Made by a program: the position numbers and the translations under genes. Below are positions 34,570 to 42,381 of a DNA stretch of 42,381 nt, in pieces. Every line of letters begins with the position of its first letter. Position 1 is the stretch's first letter. The DNA comes from JBBQIY01 sp964618405 (GTDB lineage: Bacteria; Verrucomicrobiota; Kiritimatiellia; RFP12; UBA3636). The stretch lies in assembly GCA_964618405.1 (NCBI GenBank), contig CAZUAY010000002.1, positions 1 to 42,381 of the forward strand, written 5' to 3'. Below the pieces are notes generated by a model that was not told the DNA's origin, did no database searches, and saw only the letters and a program-made list of their open reading frames with translations.

Positions 34570-35634
34570 GTGAGAGTGCTTTCATTATTTCCAGAAATCC
34601 AGTATTTTTGCTATGGCTTTCCCCAGCCACAGTATCTGGGTGCAAAGTATATTCATCGAAACTGGATCGCGCAGTTTTTTCCAGAAACAGCAAAAATAGC
34701 TCTTGATGCATTTGGAGGGTCGCAGTCTATTTCTTTTTTGATGAAACAACATGGACTTCAGACAATCACCAACGACTTTCTGCGTTGCAATCACGAAATC
34801 GGATTAGCTCTAATCGAAAACACTTGCGAAACTCTCTCGGGAGCAAATGTTTGCACTTTGTTTTCCGAGAACCCAGACCCTACCTACTACAATCTTTTTG
34901 AGCAATTGTACTCAAATCTTTTTTTTCAAGAAGAGGAGTGTAAACTTCTTGATGCCTTCAGAGGAAACGTAGAACGGCTGGAGAGTCCGTATAAAAAAGC
35001 GCTTGCCATTGCTGTTATGAATCGAAGTATGACACGAAAAGTCACGATGGGGCACTTTGCACATACACAAGCACTCGTGTATGCATCAAGTCCTGCGCGT
35101 ATTAAGCGTAATTCGAGTCTTATTCGCCCAATCAAAGAAATTTTCATGGGTATGTTAAAGGAATACAATGAAGCTGTTTTCGATAACGGTCAAATGAATC
35201 GAAGTTTCAACTGCGATACGATTGAACTCCTTTCCGAGTTGCAAGATATTGATCTCGTATATTTCGATCCGCCGTATTGCGATAGCCATGCCGACTATCA
35301 AGGTTTTTATCATCTACTAGAAACCTTTTCGATGTACTGGAAGGATAAGGATTTTGTTAATTCTACGAAACGATATCATCCCAAGCGTCCTAGTGGCTTT
35401 GACAAGAAGGCGACCATTATACAATCGTTCGAAGCTTTATTTGAAAAGGCGAAAAACATTCCTCATTGGATTCTAAGCTATAATGATCGAAGTTATCCCG
35501 ACATCAGAACCATGGTTGAACTTATTTCGAAATATAAGCATACCTCAGTTATGCATAAGAAATATGACTTTGGACGAGGCGGCAAAGGGAGCGTAGCTGG
35601 AAGTAGCGAAATTCTTATTATCGGGAAACCTTAG
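34570..35634 (+). CDS. Dam-like (D12 class) DNA adenine methyltransferase
   Basis: A 354-residue N6-adenine methyltransferase of the alpha-class, Dam/D12 type. YLGAK (22-26) is the N-terminal SAM-binding element, DAFGGSQS (46-53) stands for the usual F-x-G-x-G-S, and DLVYFDPPYCD (DPPY 233-236) is the catalytic motif. The start is set at GTG 34570 because no ATG precedes the conserved start; a GTG at 34576 is an alternative. Neither has a strong ribosome site. It is much more AT-rich than the flanking pur genes. The nuclease gene starts 1 nt after its stop, so the two form a type II restriction-modification pair. The recognition site is unknown. Confidence 0.85.
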   Translation: MRVLSLFPEIQYFCYGFPQPQYLGAKYIHRNWIAQFFPETAKIALDAFGGSQSISFLMKQHGLQTITNDFLRCNHEIGLALIENTCETLSGANVCTLFSENPDPTYYNLFEQLYSNLFFQEEECKLLDAFRGNVERLESPYKKALAIAVMNRSMTRKVTMGHFAHTQALVYASSPARIKRNSSLIRPIKEIFMGMLKEYNEAVFDNGQMNRSFNCDTIELLSELQDIDLVYFDPPYCDSHADYQGFYHLLETFSMYWKDKDFVNSTKRYHPKRPSGFDKKATIIQSFEALFEKAKNIPHWILSYNDRSYPDIRTMVELISKYKHTSVMHKKYDFGRGGKGSVAGSSEILIIGKP

Positions 35635-35635
35635 A

Positions 35636-36742
35636 ATGAAAACATTTGAATATTGGAATGCGTGTTTTCGTGAGCAAAAACTCCTAGAACTCAGCACGGA
35701 TAGGTTAGGTCTATTGTGGTTGAAAATTAAATCAATTACTCGTAAAGAGATTCTTCTAAAGTTTGCTTTAGAACACTCGATACAACTTAAAGCAACAACA
35801 CTTGGAATCCAATTCCAAGAACTGTATTCTCAACTTTCTTCCAATCTCGATAAATCCCATGAAATACTAGACTCTTTTATCCAGCAGGCTGCAAAAAAAG
35901 AACTCTTGGCCTTAGACATCACGGCAATTGAGTCAAACCTGTATAAAGTACAATTCTTCGAATGGGGTGGTGATTACCGGAATTCACTAGACAAGTTCCT
36001 AGTCAGTACTTATGTGAAAACCAATAAAATAATCCCATACGATGAACTTGTCTCTGAGTTTGATAATGCGATCAAAAAATTTGCTTCAGGCTATGTAGTA
36101 AACAGTTGGTATAACTACTGGTCATCTGTCTTGACAGAATGGATATTTAAAACACATCAACGTGTCCTCCCAACAATTGGAAAGATCAAAAACGTTGATT
36201 TCTTTATTGGCGGTATCCCTTTCGATTTAAAAGTCACATATCTGCCCAAAAAATACATTAAAATTGTAGCAAAAAAACTAAATATCCCAACGGAATTGTC
36301 ATATTTAAAGACCGCTGCAAAAAAATGCAACATCACATTTGACTGCACCGCAAGTGATGAGCAATGCCAATATGAAATCACAGAGAAACTCAGGAATAAA
36401 AGAGATATAGCCTGTAAAAACGCCCTAGCCACAATTCAGAAGAATCGGATTGATATCTTGAATCACTCGATGCAGCACAAAGTCGAGCTGATTAAGTGGC
36501 TCTACGAGAATCAAGGGGAAATGAGATTTGGATCCGAAAATCGTATCTTCGTTTTACTTGCAGACACCAATAACTTCGCGGAATCTTGGAAGCTGAAACG
36601 AAACATGGAGATATTAAAACCTGCCATTAAGTGCTATCTTGATGGGTTCTCAGTCGATAACCTTGAATCCATGAAAACAAATTTCACGTTTAAGGAAAAA
36701 ACATATTCGGCATTTGCTGACTTAATTTTTATTGTAAAATAA
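35636..36742 (+). CDS. Probable type II restriction endonuclease (PD-(D/E)XK)
   Basis: A 368-residue AT-rich gene, one nucleotide after the methyltransferase stop. I recognise no named family. A nuclease core can be seen: Glu168 (LTEWIF), Asp188 (VDFFIGG) and Asp197-Leu-Lys199 (PFDLKVTYLP) give the E...D...DxK pattern of PD-(D/E)XK restriction enzymes. A helical N-terminal region of about 100 residues precedes it. Together with the adjacent adenine methyltransferase this makes it the probable cutting half of the pair. It could instead be a methyl-independent accessory nuclease, but the overlap in composition and position argues for restriction. Confidence 0.65.
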   Translation: MKTFEYWNACFREQKLLELSTDRLGLLWLKIKSITRKEILLKFALEHSIQLKATTLGIQFQELYSQLSSNLDKSHEILDSFIQQAAKKELLALDITAIESNLYKVQFFEWGGDYRNSLDKFLVSTYVKTNKIIPYDELVSEFDNAIKKFASGYVVNSWYNYWSSVLTEWIFKTHQRVLPTIGKIKNVDFFIGGIPFDLKVTYLPKKYIKIVAKKLNIPTELSYLKTAAKKCNITFDCTASDEQCQYEITEKLRNKRDIACKNALATIQKNRIDILNHSMQHKVELIKWLYENQGEMRFGSENRIFVLLADTNNFAESWKLKRNMEILKPAIKCYLDGFSVDNLESMKTNFTFKEKTYSAFADLIFIVK

Positions 36743-36759
36743 AACGCGTTTTGTATAAC
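36732..36759 (+). promoter_or_regulatory. Candidate purB promoter
   Basis: TTGTAA (36732-36737), a 16-nt spacer and TATAAC (36754-36759) lie across the end of the nuclease gene, about 30 nt before the purB start. It would let purB be expressed independently of the restriction genes. Confidence 0.4.
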
Positions 36760-36789
36760 AAGACAAAAATCACACTGGAAAAATTGACA

Positions 36790-38085
36790 ATGATCGACCG
36801 CTACACTCGCCCCGCCATGGCCACCCTCTGGACTCCCAAACACAAGTTCGAGGTCTGGCTACAAGTTGAACTCGCCGCCACCGAAGCTTGGGAAAAACTC
36901 GGCATTGTACCTGCCGGAACAGCAGCACGGATGCGCAAAAATGCGACGTTCACCGTCGAACGCATCGATGAGATCGAAGCCTCCACCCATCACGATGTTG
37001 TCGCCTTCACGCGGTGCGTCGCAGAGAGCCTCGGTGAAGACTCCAAATGGCTCCACTACGGCTTAACCTCCACCGATGTCGTCGACACTGCCATGGCTGT
37101 CAATGTGCACGAAGCGTGCATCATGATCATTGAGGGCGTTAAGACCTTGATTGCCACCCTCGCAGTTCAGGCCGAGAAATATCGCAAGACGCCCGTCATG
37201 GGCCGTACGCACGGTGTGCATGCCGAGCCCACCACCTTCGGCATGAAGTTCCTGCTCTGGCACTCGGACATGCAGCGGTGCCTGAAGCGGCTTGAGGCTG
37301 CAGCCGAAACGATGCGCGTCGGTAAACTCTCTGGTGCCGTCGGCAATTACGGCAACATTGATCCCTTCGTTGAAAAATACGTCTGCGAAAAACTCGGCAT
37401 TAACCCCTCCCCTGTTTCTACGCAGGTTCTCCAGCGCGATCGCCACGCCGAACTGCTCTGTACCATCGCCATCACCGGTGCCTGCGTCGAAAAAATCGCC
37501 ACCGAAATCCGTCACTGTCAACGCACCGAACTGCGCGAAGCCGAAGAGCCCTTCGGTAAAGGCCAGAAGGGCTCGTCCACCATGCCGCACAAACGCAACC
37601 CGGTCAAGAGTGAAAACCTCTGTGGCCTTGCACGCGTCCTGCGTGGCTATGCGGTGACCGCCCTCGAAGACATCGCCCTCTGGCATGAACGCGACATCTC
37701 CCATTCCTCCGCCGAGCGCATCATTATTTCTGGCAGCACGGCCCTGCTCGACTACATGCTCGAACGCATCAACTTCATCGTTGAAGGTCTACTTGTTTAT
37801 CCCGAGAACATGCTCCGCTCGATGGACATGAGCCATGGGCTCGTCTACTCGCAGAGCGTGATGCTCGCCCTCGTTACCGCCGGTATGCTGCGGGAAAGCG
37901 CCTACGACCTTGTCCAACGCCTCGCCATGCAATCGTGGAGTGAAGATTCAGATTATAAAACCCTCCTTCTCGCCAACGAAGAGGTCATGCAACACCTTAC
38001 GAAGGCTGAAATCGACGACCTTTGTCGCCCAGAGAACAGCTTCAAGCACATCGACAAAATCTTCGATCGAAACTTAAAAGTCTAG
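36790..38085 (+). CDS. purB: Adenylosuccinate lyase
   Basis: A 431-residue member of the fumarase/aspartase superfamily that splits adenylosuccinate (and SAICAR) in purine synthesis. GSSTMPHKRNP (around 258-268) is the superfamily signature. HYGLTSTDVVDTA and MGRTHGVHAEPTTFG are the other two active-site segments. The ATG at 36790 starts MIDRYTRPAMATLW, the usual beginning. An upstream TTG at 36751 is disfavoured. No strong ribosome site is seen. It follows the restriction cassette and precedes hrpA by 143 nt. It shares a pathway with purA. Confidence 0.95.
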   Translation: MIDRYTRPAMATLWTPKHKFEVWLQVELAATEAWEKLGIVPAGTAARMRKNATFTVERIDEIEASTHHDVVAFTRCVAESLGEDSKWLHYGLTSTDVVDTAMAVNVHEACIMIIEGVKTLIATLAVQAEKYRKTPVMGRTHGVHAEPTTFGMKFLLWHSDMQRCLKRLEAAAETMRVGKLSGAVGNYGNIDPFVEKYVCEKLGINPSPVSTQVLQRDRHAELLCTIAITGACVEKIATEIRHCQRTELREAEEPFGKGQKGSSTMPHKRNPVKSENLCGLARVLRGYAVTALEDIALWHERDISHSSAERIIISGSTALLDYMLERINFIVEGLLVYPENMLRSMDMSHGLVYSQSVMLALVTAGMLRESAYDLVQRLAMQSWSEDSDYKTLLLANEEVMQHLTKAEIDDLCRPENSFKHIDKIFDRNLKV

Positions 38086-38228
38086 CCCCAAATGGGCTCT
38101 ATGCGTGGTGTCAAACTTTAGCAAAGCGGGGACATTCTTGTTCCCCCCTCCTTTTGGGAAGACCCTTCTTGGTTTACGACTCCAACAACGCGCTCGTGAG
38201 ACGTTTCTGACGAGTTCCTAAATTGAGC

Positions 38229-41200
38229 ATGACAACTGAAGCCGCCAACCGAGAACCAAAATTACCTGGATCGGCTCAAGCAATTTTGGAGCTTCCGATC
38301 AACGTCCACAAGGCGGAAATCATGGCCGCCATACGTGCCAACCCAGTCGTGGTGATCTGCGGCGAAACGGGTTCCGGTAAAACCACACAAATTCCGAAGA
38401 TCTGCCTCGAACTGGGCCGTGGCACAAGAGGTCTCATTGGCTGCACACAACCACGGCGTGTTGCCGCCGTCACGGTCGCTGAGCGGGTCGCCCAAGAACT
38501 GGGCGCACAGGGCAACCTTGTGGGCTGGCAACACCGGTTCACACGCCATACTTCCTCCGCCAATCGAATCAAGTTCATGACGGACGGTATTTTGCTGGCC
38601 GAAATCCGCGACAATCCGCTACTTTCAAATTACGACACGATCATGGTCGATGAGGCGCACGAGCGTACACTGAACATCGACTTCATCCTCGGATGCATCA
38701 AGCGCATCTTGCCACGCAGACCCGACCTCAAGGTCATCGTTTCCTCCGCAACACTCGAAACCTCGCGATTTTCCGAGTTTTTCGACAATGCTCCCGTCAT
38801 CAACATCCCCGGTCGAACGTATCCCGTGGAGGTACGCTACCACGACATTGGGGAAGACGCCGACCTCGCAAAAGCTGTTGCCGACTCCGTGCAAGAAGCC
38901 CTTACAGGCCCCGTCGATGGCGACATCCTCGTCTTCCTGCCCGGCGAACGCGACATCCGAGCCGCCGCGGAGGCCGTTCAGGGAAGATCCCTTTCACATA
39001 CAGCCGTCATTCCGCTCATGGCAAGCCTTCCTCCTGCCGAGCAGAAACGAGCCTTCCAAATCATCCCGAGTGTGCGTCGCATTATTCTCTCCACCAACGT
39101 CGCCGAAACCTCCGTAACCATCCCCGGCGTCCGGTACGTGATTGATTCAGGCCTTGCGCGCATTAGCCGCTACGATCACCGTGCGCGCGTCAAGCGCCTG
39201 CACATTGAGGCGATCTCGAAAGCCTCCGCCGAACAGCGTAAAGGCCGTTGCGGACGCATAGGACCGGGCATCTGTATCCGCCTCTATGCCGAGGACGACC
39301 TACAGAAGCGCTCCGACTACACGGACCCCGAAATTCGGCGCACATCGCTGGCCGGCCTCATTCTATCGATGTTCGACTGGCAACTCGGCGATTTGTCCGA
39401 ATTCCCATTCCTTCAGCCTCCCGCATCCGCCATGATCCGCGAGGGCTACAAGGAGCTTCTCGAGCTGGGAGCCATTCGCGAAAATGAACCTCATTCCGAC
39501 GGCACGCCCCCACGCTACAAATATGCGATCACGCGTCTCGGTCGCCAGATCGTCCAGCTCCCGCTCGATCCGCGTCTTTCGCGCATGCTTCTCGCCGCCG
39601 ATTCCGAGCGCTCGGTTCGCGATGCCCTCACCGTCGTCTCGGCCCTCTCCTGCGAAGATCCGCTGGTCCGTCCCGCAGATAAATTGGAGGAAGCAACCCG
39701 CTGCCATGCCAAGTTTAAGGCAGAAAAATCGGACTTTGCCAGCATTCTCTTACTCTGGCGCTTCTTTAATGATCCAGCAGCTCCGCTGTCGCGAAGCGCC
39801 ATGCGCCGCCGCTGCGCCGATAACTTCATCGCCTTCCGCAAGCTCTGCGAATGGGAAGATGTTCGCGACCAACTTGAACGCTACATGAAGTCGATGAAAA
39901 TCGATCCCAACTCAACTTCAGACTCCGATGTCGGTCTCCACAAAGCGTTGCTAACTGGCCTTCTGTCCAATATCGGTATGTGGGATGCGGAATCGCGCGA
40001 TTACCGCGGCGCCAATGGCATCCGTTTTTCAGTATTCCCCGGATCGTGTCTCTACAAAAAACCGCCGAAGTGGATCGTGTGCGCAGAGCTCGTCGACACA
40101 TCGCGACTCTACGCACGCCGCGCTGCATCGATCGATTCTGTTTGGATCGAACCTATTGCTCGCCATATTGCGAAGTACAATTATCATTCAGAATACTGGG
40201 ATCCCATGGTTGGAACGGCACGCGCCATTCGCAAGGTCTTACTGTTCGGGCTGCTTATCTCCGACGGCGTTCGCTGCGATCTATCCCGAATGAACCCAGA
40301 GCTTTCCAGAGCGATGTTCATACGGCAAGGATTGATTGATGGACTTTTCCCCAAGCCAATCCCGAAATGCATCTCGCAGAATCTCGACTTCATGGGCAAA
40401 CGCATCGCGGCATCCCACAAGACTCGCTCAGCAGATCCTGATGCCAATAAAGAGGAGTTTATTGCGTTATACGAAGCGCGTCTTCCTGCGCGATGCGTGA
40501 ATGTTCCTGCACTACGTAACTGGCTTTCCAAGGCCCCAGCAGCAGAAGTCGAAAGACTAACCTTTCGCGAAGCCGACTTCGAAACCCCTTCCGATGCTGC
40601 CGCCGGATTTCCCGATCAAGTCATGCTCGCAGGTCGCCGATTCCAGCTCAAGTATCGCCACAACCTCGGCGGTGACGACGATGGAATAACGTGCACACTC
40701 AACATGCAAGAGATCCCGCTCCTGCGCCTCTGGCTTAGCGATTGGCTTGTTCCTGGCGCCCTTCGGGACAAAGTCGTCTACATGCTGCGTCAGCTTACCC
40801 GTGCCACACTCTCGCAAATTGCAGAAGCCCTCGGTGGTGACTTAAAAGCGCGTGACATCGAAGGCATCGCGGATGCTTGCATCGACGCGATGGATCGGCA
40901 TGTCCCACTTTCACTATCGCTCGCGCGGATGCTCAGCCACGACTGTCATATCGGTATCGACCCCACGTTGTGGGACGAGCAAAGTATTCCTGAACCGTTC
41001 ATCATGCGGTGGCGAATTATCGATGAGAATCGTAAAGAGGTTTTTGTCTCCCGATCGAAGGCCGAAATCTTTGACTTCTATCGTGAATTAAAAGCCCTCG
41101 ACGCGGCTTATGCAACAGCAAACTCAGCCTTCCAATACGGCGATTCTAAGTTCGTAGAAATCGGTGGCATAAAATCTCTGAACTTTCCAGCTTTGCCGGA

Positions 41201-42089
41201 GTCGATCTTGATCGGCCATGCGGGAAGTCCAATTGTCGCCTTCCCTGCCCTTTGCGACGATATCGACTCCGTCTCTGTCCGGCTCTTCGCAAGCGCAGAT
41301 GTGGCACTCGCTTCGCACCAAAAAGGCGTCTTGCGGCTGATCATGATTTCGGAAAAATTCACTGCCGAAAACCGGACACAGTCTCCCAAAAAGACTGCCA
41401 CGCAAACCGTGCTTCGCAAAGGCTTCCAATCGCTACCACCCGCGCCCGTTCTCGCAACGAAGACCTCGCCAAACTCCCTTTTGCCACCGCAGTCGAATTT
41501 GGCACGCGATATCCTGAGCTGCGTCTTGCACGCCGCTTTCGTGGCAGTGTCCCCCACTCTGCCACGGTCACCCGATGCCCTCGCCTTATTGATTACAGCA
41601 AAGCGCGCAAAGTTCAACGAATTGATGCGTCAAGTCCCGAAGCTCGTCGAAGCAATTTTGAGTTCTGCAGACTCGTGTTTAAAAACATTAGATCATGCGC
41701 CGAATCTCCCGAACGAAAGTGCCGATGACATTGCGGAGCAAATCGGCTGGCTCATCTTTCCAGGGTTTGCCGGACTTGTGTCGCTGGATCATCTTCTGGA
41801 ATATCCGCGTTATCTTAACGCCATCCTCATCCGCATCGAGCGCGGCAATCTCGATCCTGCAAAGGAACGCAAGAAGTTGGAGAGCGTGAAACCCATCTGG
41901 AAACGTCACATTGACTTTGTTGAAACGCTTTCACACCGCCCACCCCACAACGCAGCAGCGCTCGAAGCGCACCGCTGGCTGGTGGAAGAACTTCGCGTAT
42001 CCATCTGGGCGCAGGAACTCCGCACCCCTACCCCAGTCTCACCCCAGCGCCTCGACAAACTCTGGGAAACCGTCTCAATCTTTTGTTGA
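38229..42089 (+). CDS. hrpA: ATP-dependent RNA helicase HrpA
   Basis: A 1286-residue DEAH-box helicase close to the usual HrpA length (about 1300). GETGSGKT is at 45-52, DEAH at 141-144, and SSATLE, TNVAETSVTIPG and QRKGRCGRIGPG follow in helicase order. A helicase-associated region follows, and the C-terminal part (about 640-1286) is the long DUF3418-type extension of bacterial HrpA. HrpA helps remodel RNA and ribosomes and processes some fimbrial mRNAs in E. coli. The role here is inferred from family. The ATG at 38229 is chosen over a TTG two codons upstream. Confidence 0.93.
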   Translation: MTTEAANREPKLPGSAQAILELPINVHKAEIMAAIRANPVVVICGETGSGKTTQIPKICLELGRGTRGLIGCTQPRRVAAVTVAERVAQELGAQGNLVGWQHRFTRHTSSANRIKFMTDGILLAEIRDNPLLSNYDTIMVDEAHERTLNIDFILGCIKRILPRRPDLKVIVSSATLETSRFSEFFDNAPVINIPGRTYPVEVRYHDIGEDADLAKAVADSVQEALTGPVDGDILVFLPGERDIRAAAEAVQGRSLSHTAVIPLMASLPPAEQKRAFQIIPSVRRIILSTNVAETSVTIPGVRYVIDSGLARISRYDHRARVKRLHIEAISKASAEQRKGRCGRIGPGICIRLYAEDDLQKRSDYTDPEIRRTSLAGLILSMFDWQLGDLSEFPFLQPPASAMIREGYKELLELGAIRENEPHSDGTPPRYKYAITRLGRQIVQLPLDPRLSRMLLAADSERSVRDALTVVSALSCEDPLVRPADKLEEATRCHAKFKAEKSDFASILLLWRFFNDPAAPLSRSAMRRRCADNFIAFRKLCEWEDVRDQLERYMKSMKIDPNSTSDSDVGLHKALLTGLLSNIGMWDAESRDYRGANGIRFSVFPGSCLYKKPPKWIVCAELVDTSRLYARRAASIDSVWIEPIARHIAKYNYHSEYWDPMVGTARAIRKVLLFGLLISDGVRCDLSRMNPELSRAMFIRQGLIDGLFPKPIPKCISQNLDFMGKRIAASHKTRSADPDANKEEFIALYEARLPARCVNVPALRNWLSKAPAAEVERLTFREADFETPSDAAAGFPDQVMLAGRRFQLKYRHNLGGDDDGITCTLNMQEIPLLRLWLSDWLVPGALRDKVVYMLRQLTRATLSQIAEALGGDLKARDIEGIADACIDAMDRHVPLSLSLARMLSHDCHIGIDPTLWDEQSIPEPFIMRWRIIDENRKEVFVSRSKAEIFDFYRELKALDAAYATANSAFQYGDSKFVEIGGIKSLNFPALPESILIGHAGSPIVAFPALCDDIDSVSVRLFASADVALASHQKGVLRLIMISEKFTAENRTQSPKKTATQTVLRKGFQSLPPAPVLATKTSPNSLLPPQSNLARDILSCVLHAAFVAVSPTLPRSPDALALLITAKRAKFNELMRQVPKLVEAILSSADSCLKTLDHAPNLPNESADDIAEQIGWLIFPGFAGLVSLDHLLEYPRYLNAILIRIERGNLDPAKERKKLESVKPIWKRHIDFVETLSHRPPHNAAALEAHRWLVEELRVSIWAQELRTPTPVSPQRLDKLWETVSIFC

Positions 42090-42381
42090 GTAATTAAAAA
42101 TTAAAAATTACGAATTACAGACCTCACTAAAAGATCTTAATTACGGAAATATAGTCGCAGATAGTATTCCCTTCTTCAGCATCACCTATATACCCTCGTG
42201 CCTGAGGGACGCGCCAGAAGGGCTGCGATGGGCAAGCCCTCCGCGCGGCCGCGCCGCGAAAAAAAGATGAGGGAACTTTTTCATCCCCAAAAACTTTGTC
42301 GCAAACTTTGTCGCAAACTTTGTCGTAGACAGGAGAAGTCTCACGCGAAGACGCCTGCGTGTGCAGGAACGGCTGACGAGC
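42090..42381. other. Gene-free right edge
   Basis: No supported gene. It starts with an AT-rich TTAAAAATTAAAAATTACG tract, then a GC-rich palindromic patch near 42240 (GCGCGGCCGCGCCGCG), and a 3 x 12-bp repeat at 42291-42326. It lies just after hrpA. Confidence 0.5.
42291..42326 (+). repeat. Three tandem 12-mers
   Basis: AAACTTTGTCGC is repeated at 42291-42302 and 42303-42314, then AAACTTTGTCGT at 42315-42326. A short minisatellite in the intergenic DNA after hrpA. Confidence 0.85.

Noticed and set aside
37063..37704. A 213-codon minus-strand open frame inside purB
   Set aside because: It is fully antisense to well-conserved purB sequence.
38082..38098. AGCCC...GGGCT hairpin after purB as terminator
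   Set aside because: The stem is only 5 bp and no T-run follows.

Overview
The window looks like a chromosomal segment from a bacterium of the PVC group (Verrucomicrobiota, Kiritimatiellota or Lentisphaerota). This is inferred from paired sialate-O-acetylesterase-type esterases, DUF4838 proteins, PIG-L and Gfo/Idh/MocA sugar genes, and intergenic DNA rich in short simple repeats. There is no rRNA or other decisive marker, so the rank below PVC is open. I see no tRNA, rRNA or CRISPR array.

Layout. 0.3-9.2 kb is a carbohydrate block: a secreted SGNH esterase and a GT-C type membrane glycosyltransferase on the minus strand, then on the plus strand a SAM methyltransferase, a GT4 glycosyltransferase, a second esterase without a signal peptide, and UDP-glucuronate decarboxylase (makes UDP-xylose). 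9.4-13.8 kb holds two tandem paralogous DUF4838 proteins on the minus strand, one carrying an extra C-terminal jelly-roll domain. 14.0-16.0 kb is patchy: a DUF4338 remnant, a small four-helix membrane protein with a cysteine-rich tail, a large nested inverted repeat, and a VapBC toxin-antitoxin pair. 16.0-16.8 kb is gene-free and full of simple repeats.

16.8-26.2 kb is a tightly packed four-gene operon: a type III-like DNA methyltransferase (Mod), a TrlF-type PHP plus SMC-like ATPase, an AlbA_2/Schlafen-fold plus GHKL-ATPase protein, and a large helicase-nuclease (Res). The gene order and overlaps argue that all four work together as one defence system. It is followed by a 187-bp MITE-like element with perfect 18-bp terminal inverted repeats and 11-bp flanking direct repeats.

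26.4-33.0 kb is again sugar metabolism: a divergent NagB-like isomerase overlapping a PIG-L deacetylase, a sugar isomerase plus Gfo/Idh/MocA dehydrogenase pair, and a double alpha/beta-hydrolase. Between them lies a nucleotidyltransferase translationally coupled to a 59-residue protein. 33.2-42.1 kb contains purA, purB and hrpA. An AT-rich two-gene restriction-modification cassette (Dam-like methyltransferase plus PD-(D/E)XK nuclease) sits between purA and purB.

The sugar genes fit uptake and breakdown of acetylated, uronic-acid-containing glycans, together with some glycan assembly. The remaining accessory content is defence and toxin-antitoxin modules. Two dispersed repeat families (a 40-nt perfect palindrome present twice, and an AAATTAGGGG...AGGCGTC motif present twice) mark the intergenic spaces.
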